A stretch of DNA of 64,000 nucleotides from Ardenticatenaceae bacterium (GTDB lineage Bacteria > Chloroflexota > Anaerolineae > Promineifilales > Promineifilaceae). The position numbers and the translations under genes are program-made. The stretch covers positions 62,001-126,000 of the forward strand of contig WYBM01000071.1 of the NCBI GenBank assembly GCA_011525915.1, read 5' to 3'. Position 1 is the first letter of the stretch. Every line of letters begins with the position of its first letter. Below, in pieces: positions 59,151-64,000 of this stretch. Under the pieces are notes generated by a model. The model saw nothing but the letters and a program-made list of their open reading frames with translations. It had not been told where the DNA came from and made no database searches.

Positions 59151-60440
59151 ATGATGCAACTTCTAGCACATACCAACCCGCAAATTTACACCATCCTGGT
59201 TGTGGATGACAACCCGGTTAACTTAAAAATGATCACAGATTACCTGGGTAAGGAAATTGGTTTCCATATGCTGACGGCTAAAAGTGGTAAAAGTGGGTTG
59301 GAACGGGCCCGCCGCGGCCAGCCAGATATTATCTTGCTGGATGTGTTGATGCCGGGGATGGATGGCTTTGAAACCTGTCACCGCCTGAAAGCGCAGCCAG
59401 AAACCAAAGACATTCCGGTGATCTTTATGACCGCGTTGTCAGACACAAAAGATAAAGTGAAAGGCTTTGAGGCGGGCGGGGTAGACTATGTAACCAAACC
59501 CATTCAACAAGAAGAAGTGTTGGCCCGGGTGATCACCCATTTGCGTATGTATGACCTGACCCATCACCTGGAACTTCTGGTAGACGCACGCACACGTGAA
59601 CTTAAAGAATCATTACAGCGTGAAAAACAGCTGGCCGCTCAATTACGGCAGTCACTGGCTAAAGAAGTAGAACTTCACCTGTTAAAGTCGCAGATGATCG
59701 AGTTTATCTCTCACGAGTTTCGTACACCATTGACGGTTATTACCCAGGCGGTTTCCTTGCTTACCCAGTTTTCCGATAAACTTTCTGAGGATCAACGGCA
59801 GCAGCAGTTGGTAAAGGTGAACGATTCGATTGTTTTTGTGCATCAGCTAATTCAAGATGTCTCACTTATTGTCAATATTGCCGACGTGCCAGTGACCCCC
59901 ACGGCCGTGCCTTGGCAGACATTGTGTGATACGTTAAAAGAGGCCGCACGTACCAGCCTGCCAGATAACAGACGGGTAGCTTTTGTGTGCATGTCTGACG
60001 AGGGAACGATCATCACGGATATAAACTGTATCAAGCAGATTGTGACCCAACTGGTGGCTAATGCGCTAAAATTTTCAGATCCGCCGGCCAGGGTACAGGT
60101 CAATGCCTTTACCGAAGAAGGTGATGTGGTGATTGCCGTGGCCGACGGTGGCATTGGCATTCCTGCCGGGGAGCAGGAAAAGATTTTTGCTCTGTTTGGC
60201 CGGGCCTCGAATGTAGAAGCCCGGCGCGGCCTGGGGCTTGGGCTGTCTATGGCCTGGGAGCTGGCGGCTAAAATTCACGGCCGTCTGGCCGTGGAAAGCC
60301 ACGGTATTGATCAGGGCAGCACCTTTGTTTTACGCTTTCCTCAGGCTGCCCATTTCACGGCCGTGTCACGGCCGGCAGATACAGCCACCATCTTTCCCCA
60401 ACCACAGCCAGGTGCACCGGCACCACGAGCGCAGGGATAA
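59151..60440 (+). CDS. Receiver-histidine kinase (REC-HisKA-HATPase)
   Basis: About 429 residues. An N-terminal receiver domain (ILVVDDNPVNLKM, phospho-site in IILLDVLMPGMDG) is followed by a coiled coil, HisKA with EFISHEFRTPLTVITQAV, and a HATPase domain (NALKF N-box, GGIGIPAGE, GLGLSMAWELA). No output or membrane domain. The open frame runs upstream into the VNWSS repeat of the protease gene; the ATG at 59151 or 59154 behind AGGAAG is the likely start. Its last 86 bases overlap the convergent FG-GAP gene. Confidence 0.9.
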   Translation: MMQLLAHTNPQIYTILVVDDNPVNLKMITDYLGKEIGFHMLTAKSGKSGLERARRGQPDIILLDVLMPGMDGFETCHRLKAQPETKDIPVIFMTALSDTKDKVKGFEAGGVDYVTKPIQQEEVLARVITHLRMYDLTHHLELLVDARTRELKESLQREKQLAAQLRQSLAKEVELHLLKSQMIEFISHEFRTPLTVITQAVSLLTQFSDKLSEDQRQQQLVKVNDSIVFVHQLIQDVSLIVNIADVPVTPTAVPWQTLCDTLKEAARTSLPDNRRVAFVCMSDEGTIITDINCIKQIVTQLVANALKFSDPPARVQVNAFTEEGDVVIAVADGGIGIPAGEQEKIFALFGRASNVEARRGLGLGLSMAWELAAKIHGRLAVESHGIDQGSTFVLRFPQAAHFTAVSRPADTATIFPQPQPGAPAPRAQG

Positions 60441-62553
60441 CCGGGTCATTGTTGGCCAGGCACAGCGCCGCGTCGTAGCTGCCTGGCATCAAGCTGGCTG
60501 CGTTGAGGGTAAGGGTGACGGCCGTCGTGCCTGAAATGGGTGTGGTGCCGCTGAAGGGGGTGGCTGTCAGCCAGGGCACATCGGCCGGGGTCGTACATGA
60601 GGTTTCATGAATATCCCAATCTAAAACGGCCGTGCCCAGGTTGCTGATGGTCAGGGTGTGGCTGACGGCCGTGTTAGTGGTTAGCGTATCTGTCAACAGC
60701 GGCGGCGACACCATGATGGTAGGTGCAAATTCCAAGACGTTGAGTGTCAAAGGTATGTGGGTTTCCGGGCTGGCCGGGTCATTGCTGGCCAGGCAGATGT
60801 TGGCGTTGTACGTGCCTGCGCTTAACCCGGTGGCGTCTAACACAAGACTCACCGTAGACGGAGTGATGTAAGCAGCCGTGCCGCTGACCGGGGTAGCGCT
60901 GACCCAAGGCACGTCGGCCGGGGCTGTGCATGAGCTTTCATGCAGCGTCCATGCCAGGTCTAGCGTGCCCAGGTTGCTGATGGTCAGGGTGTGGGTCACG
61001 GCCGTGTCTACTACCAGGGTACTGGTGAACGCTGGCGGTGTTATGGCTATGGTGGGTGAAATGACCAGGGCGCCATTGTGCATCAACTGCACTTCATCGG
61101 CGATCTCGTCTATCAGCCCCAGATCAAGCACGCCATCATTGTTCATGTCCAACATCAACGCGCAGGAAGCGGCGTCAGTTGGGGGGAAGGCTTGGTAATG
61201 GGTGAAGCTGCCCTGGCCATTGTTCAAAAACAGGTGCCAGTCGCCAGAGAAGCTGGAGGTGATCCAATCCAGATCACCGTCGCCGTCAATGTCGCCCACG
61301 TCCGTGGCCAGTGTGAACGGGTCTGTGGGCGTGGTTATAGGGGCGGCCAGGTTGCCATTACCATCACCCAATAAAATAGAGCCAGTGCTGTTGTTGCTGT
61401 TGGCCGTGGCCACATCATCATGGCCGTCACCGTTCATGTCACCTACGTTTAACATCCACACGCGTCCACCGGCACTCTGCGCCGAGGCAAAGGTGAATGT
61501 GCCATCGCCGTTGGCCGTTTGAATGATAACCTGAGGGTTGCTGCTGGCGCGGGTGCCAATCACCAGGTCAAGCCGGCCATCTTCATTCATATCGGCCGCT
61601 GCCAGAGCCCATTCCTGGGTGCCACCCCCTTCAAAAAAGGTGGCGGGGCCAAACACGCCGCTGCCATTGTTCAATAAGACGGAGAGATTGCCACCGTTGT
61701 TATTGGCTGCCGAATTGGTGTTGACGATGTCCGGGTCGCCGTCACCGTCCACATCCAGCACAGCAATGCCACGTGGTTGTGGCCCTACGGTAACTTCTTG
61801 CTGGGGCGCAAACGTGCCGTCACCATTGCCCAGCAAGATGGAAACGCTGCCGGTGGCGATATTGGCGACGGCCAGGTCAGCGTGGCCATCCAGGTTAAAG
61901 TCAGACGGTTCACTGGGGCTGGCCTGGGTATTGACCGGCGCGGGTGGCTGCAAAAAGTCTTGGTACAGGCCAGAGCCATCGGCCCGGTTCAGAAAGACAC
62001 GTACGTCGGCTGTGATCTCATTGACAATGGATAAATCAAGCCAACCATCATTGTTGAAGTCGGTGGCCACACCCCCGTAAGCCTGCGTGTGCAATCCGGC
62101 TGTACCACGCACGTCCAGGGTGTCTGCAAGTTGGAATTGCAGGTTGGCCGGTTGAGACCGTGTCCAAAATTGGAAGGTGTAGCCGTCGGTCAGTGCCGAC
62201 CCGTCAGCGGCCTGAATTTGTTCTGAAAGGATGACCATCACCTGTTCCCCGGCCGAAAAAGGGTTGGTGGGGGTAAAAATGACAGTGTGGTCCAGGTCGG
62301 CGAAGCCAAAAGCGCCTGGTTTGGCCCCGCTCCAGCGGCCAAAGACGCGCACGGTGCTGCTGATGATAGTGCTGCGGCTGATGGGTTGGCTGAACTGAAT
62401 GCTCACGGCCGTGCCCACCGGCGCGCTCAGTGAACGTGGTGCCGGGTTGGCATTGACCACTGTCAATCCGCCGGCAGAAGCGGTGCGTTGGGTGTGTACG
62501 GCCGTGGCGCCTAGCATGAAAACGATCAGGTAAAAAAGTAACAAACGTCTCAT
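60355..62553 (-). CDS. Secreted FG-GAP/VCBS repeat protein
   Basis: 732 residues: signal peptide (to about 27), a Big_5/SbsA-like Ig domain (30-125), then at least seven FG-GAP repeats with Ca-binding loops of the DxNxDGxxD type (for example DFNNDGWLD, DVDGDGDPD, DIDGDGDLD). Two ~95-residue Ig-like domains follow with the shared phrase HTLTISNLGT. The chain ends LYLPAVTRP, a hydrophobic C-terminal signature also seen (VYLPLV) in the 45557 protein. Likely a surface or extracellular adhesion-type beta-propeller. Its 3' end overlaps the convergent kinase gene by 86 bases. Confidence 0.88.
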   Translation of the reverse strand: MRRLLLFYLIVFMLGATAVHTQRTASAGGLTVVNANPAPRSLSAPVGTAVSIQFSQPISRSTIISSTVRVFGRWSGAKPGAFGFADLDHTVIFTPTNPFSAGEQVMVILSEQIQAADGSALTDGYTFQFWTRSQPANLQFQLADTLDVRGTAGLHTQAYGGVATDFNNDGWLDLSIVNEITADVRVFLNRADGSGLYQDFLQPPAPVNTQASPSEPSDFNLDGHADLAVANIATGSVSILLGNGDGTFAPQQEVTVGPQPRGIAVLDVDGDGDPDIVNTNSAANNNGGNLSVLLNNGSGVFGPATFFEGGGTQEWALAAADMNEDGRLDLVIGTRASSNPQVIIQTANGDGTFTFASAQSAGGRVWMLNVGDMNGDGHDDVATANSNNSTGSILLGDGNGNLAAPITTPTDPFTLATDVGDIDGDGDLDWITSSFSGDWHLFLNNGQGSFTHYQAFPPTDAASCALMLDMNNDGVLDLGLIDEIADEVQLMHNGALVISPTIAITPPAFTSTLVVDTAVTHTLTISNLGTLDLAWTLHESSCTAPADVPWVSATPVSGTAAYITPSTVSLVLDATGLSAGTYNANICLASNDPASPETHIPLTLNVLEFAPTIMVSPPLLTDTLTTNTAVSHTLTISNLGTAVLDWDIHETSCTTPADVPWLTATPFSGTTPISGTTAVTLTLNAASLMPGSYDAALCLANNDPVIPALVVPVHLAVVGERWWLYLPAVTRP

Positions 62554-62610
62554 GACGTGTCTCCCGTGTAGCACAAAAGGCTGTTTTTATGACCAAACCA
62601 ACGTTTTGCC

Positions 62611-63426
62611 CTACCGTGATGTCAGTAAGGTGACCAACAAATAACCACCACCTATCAAGGTGCAGTAGACAGCGAAGATGTAAAGTGTGTGGCTGCGCAC
62701 CCAGCGCAGCAAGAAGTGGATGCACAGATAGCCGGTTATAGCCGCAGCCACAAACCCGGCAGCATAGGTGGCAGGGCTGTTAACTGCCGCTTCAGTCAAA
62801 ATATCTACCAGCGAAAGCAGCCCGGCGCCCAGGATGGCCGGCACGCCCAGCAAAAAGCTAAAACGTGTGGCGGTAGGGCGATCCAGCCCCCGAATCAGCC
62901 CGCCCACAATGGTGCTGCCGCTGCGTGACACACCAGGCAGCAAGGCGAAGGCCTGGAAAGAACCAATGGTCAGGGCGTCTTTCCAGTTCATCTGTGCCGG
63001 CATTTTGCTGCCGGAAAGCATCTTTTCGCCACCGACCAGCAGCCCGGCTGTCACCAGCAAAAAAACGGCGGCCGCTGCCGGTTCGCTGAAGACCTCTTCC
63101 AGGGCAGCGGCAAATAGTAACCCTAACACCACGGCGGGCACAGAGCCCAGGGCAATGAGCCAGCCTAAACGCGCTTCCGTGGTGGCGAATGGTTGTTTTT
63201 GGGCCAGGCCGCGCAGCACGGCCATGACAATGGCCCACAAATCCCGCCAGAAATAGATCAAAACCGCCACCAGCGTACCCAGATGTAGCACACCAATCAT
63301 GGTCAAGTCTGGTGATGTCATGCTAAATATGGCTGGTAGAATAACCAGATGCCCGGAACTGGAAATGGGTAAAAATTCGGTGGCTCCCTGAATCATACCT
63401 AAGATGATCGCTTCGATGACACTCAT
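62611..63426 (-). CDS. uppP: Undecaprenyl-diphosphatase
   Basis: 271 residues, BacA/UppP family, about eight transmembrane helices. Signature motifs are GATEFLPISSSGHL near the N-terminus and LLPGVSRSGSTIVGGL in the middle. It dephosphorylates undecaprenyl pyrophosphate for reuse in cell-wall synthesis and gives bacitracin tolerance. It starts 47 bases after tgt in the same direction. Confidence 0.96.
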   Translation of the reverse strand: MSVIEAIILGMIQGATEFLPISSSGHLVILPAIFSMTSPDLTMIGVLHLGTLVAVLIYFWRDLWAIVMAVLRGLAQKQPFATTEARLGWLIALGSVPAVVLGLLFAAALEEVFSEPAAAAVFLLVTAGLLVGGEKMLSGSKMPAQMNWKDALTIGSFQAFALLPGVSRSGSTIVGGLIRGLDRPTATRFSFLLGVPAILGAGLLSLVDILTEAAVNSPATYAAGFVAAAITGYLCIHFLLRWVRSHTLYIFAVYCTLIGGGYLLVTLLTSR

Positions 63427-63473
63427 AGTTCCTTAAAAGAGATCGGAGATTAGAGAGTAAGGCGTTTCATGTG

Positions 63474-64000
63474 CTACTCTCTCACCTCCTGATAATGACT
63501 TAAAAATATGTCTGCAAACTGCTTTAACGTCCCCTGCCTGGTGGCGTCTTGCATTTGTTGCATCAGGTTCACCAGAAAGTGTACGTTGTGAATGCTCAAC
63601 AAGACGTGTGCCAGGATTTCGTTGGCCTGTACCAGATGGCGCAGGTAGGCACGGCTAAAGTGCTGGCAGGTATAACAAGCACACGTAGCCGCAATGGGGG
63701 CGGGGTCTTTGGCGTGGCTGGCGTTGCGCAGGTTTAAGCGCCCGCCGTGAACGTACACCGTGCCATGCCGCGCCAGCCGCGTGGGGGCTACACAATCAAA
63801 GATATCTACCCCGCGTATCACGGCGTTTACCAGGTCTTCTGGCTCGCCCACACCCATCAGATACCGTGGTTTATCAGCGGGCATGAGGGGCACGGTGGCG
63901 TCTAGGGTGGCCGTCATTTGTGCTTTTGTTTCGCCAACGGCCAGCCCGCCGATGGCGTAACCGGGCAGATTTAACCCGGTGACAAAGGCTGCGCTTTCGG
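63474..64000 (-). CDS. tgt: tRNA-guanine transglycosylase, C-terminal part (cut by window end)
   Basis: The C-terminal ~175 residues of bacterial Tgt, open to the window end. It begins near AIGGLAVGETKAQ and contains PRYLMGVGEPEDL, the catalytic Asp region GVDIFDCVAPTRLARHG, and the zinc ligands in CACYTCQHF with the later SIHN His. The enzyme swaps guanine 34 for preQ1 in tRNAs with GUN anticodons. An internal ATG at 63917 is not the start. Confidence 0.95.
   Translation of the reverse strand, partial: ESAAFVTGLNLPGYAIGGLAVGETKAQMTATLDATVPLMPADKPRYLMGVGEPEDLVNAVIRGVDIFDCVAPTRLARHGTVYVHGGRLNLRNASHAKDPAPIAATCACYTCQHFSRAYLRHLVQANEILAHVLLSIHNVHFLVNLMQQMQDATRQGTLKQFADIFLSHYQEVRE

Larger units (their letters stand above)
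468..62505. repeat. Highly iterated palindrome ACGGCCGT (~105 copies, span of first to last)
   Basis: The octamer ACGGCCGT, its own reverse complement, occurs about every 600 bases across the whole window, inside genes and between them, first at 468-475 and last at 62498-62505. In coding DNA it usually reads ACG-GCC-GTN (Thr-Ala-Val) or NAC-GGC-CGT (for example Asp/Asn/Tyr-Gly-Arg). It behaves like the HIP1 octamer of cyanobacteria. My count was made by eye and may be off by several. Confidence 0.9.

Noticed and set aside
1..64000. tRNA or rRNA genes in intergenic gaps
   Set aside because: No T-loop-like GTTCRANNC context with acceptor pairing and no rRNA-like stretch was seen in any gap that I read.

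Overview
The window reads as a chromosomal segment of a mid-GC, Gram-negative-like or monoderm bacterium, most probably a member of the Chloroflexota (Anaerolineae or Ardenticatenia type). That is an inference. It rests on secreted proteins with a YLPLV/LYLPAV signature, the large number of sensor kinases, cytochrome c maturation with a Cys-type CcmE, and the mix of respiratory c-type cytochromes with MvhADG/HdrABC-type hydrogenase genes. The DNA is saturated with one palindromic octamer, ACGGCCGT; I counted about 105 copies by eye where about one would be expected by chance. I see no rRNA, tRNA, CRISPR array, phage or transposase gene.

Layout. 1-1133: end of an ABC exporter. 1238-2878: ECF sigma factor, anti-sigma-like protein and membrane protein. 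3010-4582: small membrane ORF, efp (EF-P) and a LysM protein. 4590-11422: an EthD-like gene, then a minus-strand cytochrome c / cytochrome c maturation operon (DUF2007-like, ccmE, ccmF, ccmH, ccmG, zinc-ribbon protein, large cytochrome c). 11782-16217: DinB-like protein, YgfZ, and a membrane sensor kinase with its NarL-type regulator.

16245-35673 is a 19.4-kb unidirectional run on the minus strand. In transcription order it holds hdrC-hdrB-hdrA-mvhD-mvhG-mvhA, a maturation protease and a lone cyclic-nucleotide-binding protein. It continues with hypA-hoxE-hoxF-hoxU-hoxY-hoxH, a second protease, and hypB-hypF-hypC-hypD-hypE. It therefore encodes two cytosolic [NiFe] hydrogenases (an Mvh/Hdr-type electron-bifurcating complex and an NAD-linked Hox enzyme), one complete hyp set, and a dedicated endopeptidase next to each large subunit. 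The 5' end of the run carries a Crp-like operator and a terminator hairpin in the leader. 36045-39435 is a quinone/cytochrome module (octaheme cytochrome c, Tat ferredoxin, NrfD, small membrane protein). A second, similar small membrane protein sits divergently at 39765.

39916-45091: conserved hypothetical, methyltransferase and a heterodimeric ABC exporter. 45557-48323: a beta-helix/GH114-like secreted protein and a small ORF. 48543-50936: a compact operon with a DUF2089 regulator and two proteins made of 29-residue repeats, behind a strong sigma70 promoter flanked by AT-rich palindromes. This is my best candidate for an undescribed system. 51159-53765: metallophosphoesterase and rocD with a terminator-bearing leader. 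54096-60440: TPR hybrid kinase, subtilisin-like protease with C-terminal VNWSS repeats, and a receiver-kinase. 60355-64000: FG-GAP secreted protein, uppP and the 3' part of tgt.

All product calls come from reading translated sequence and recalled family motifs; no database search was possible.
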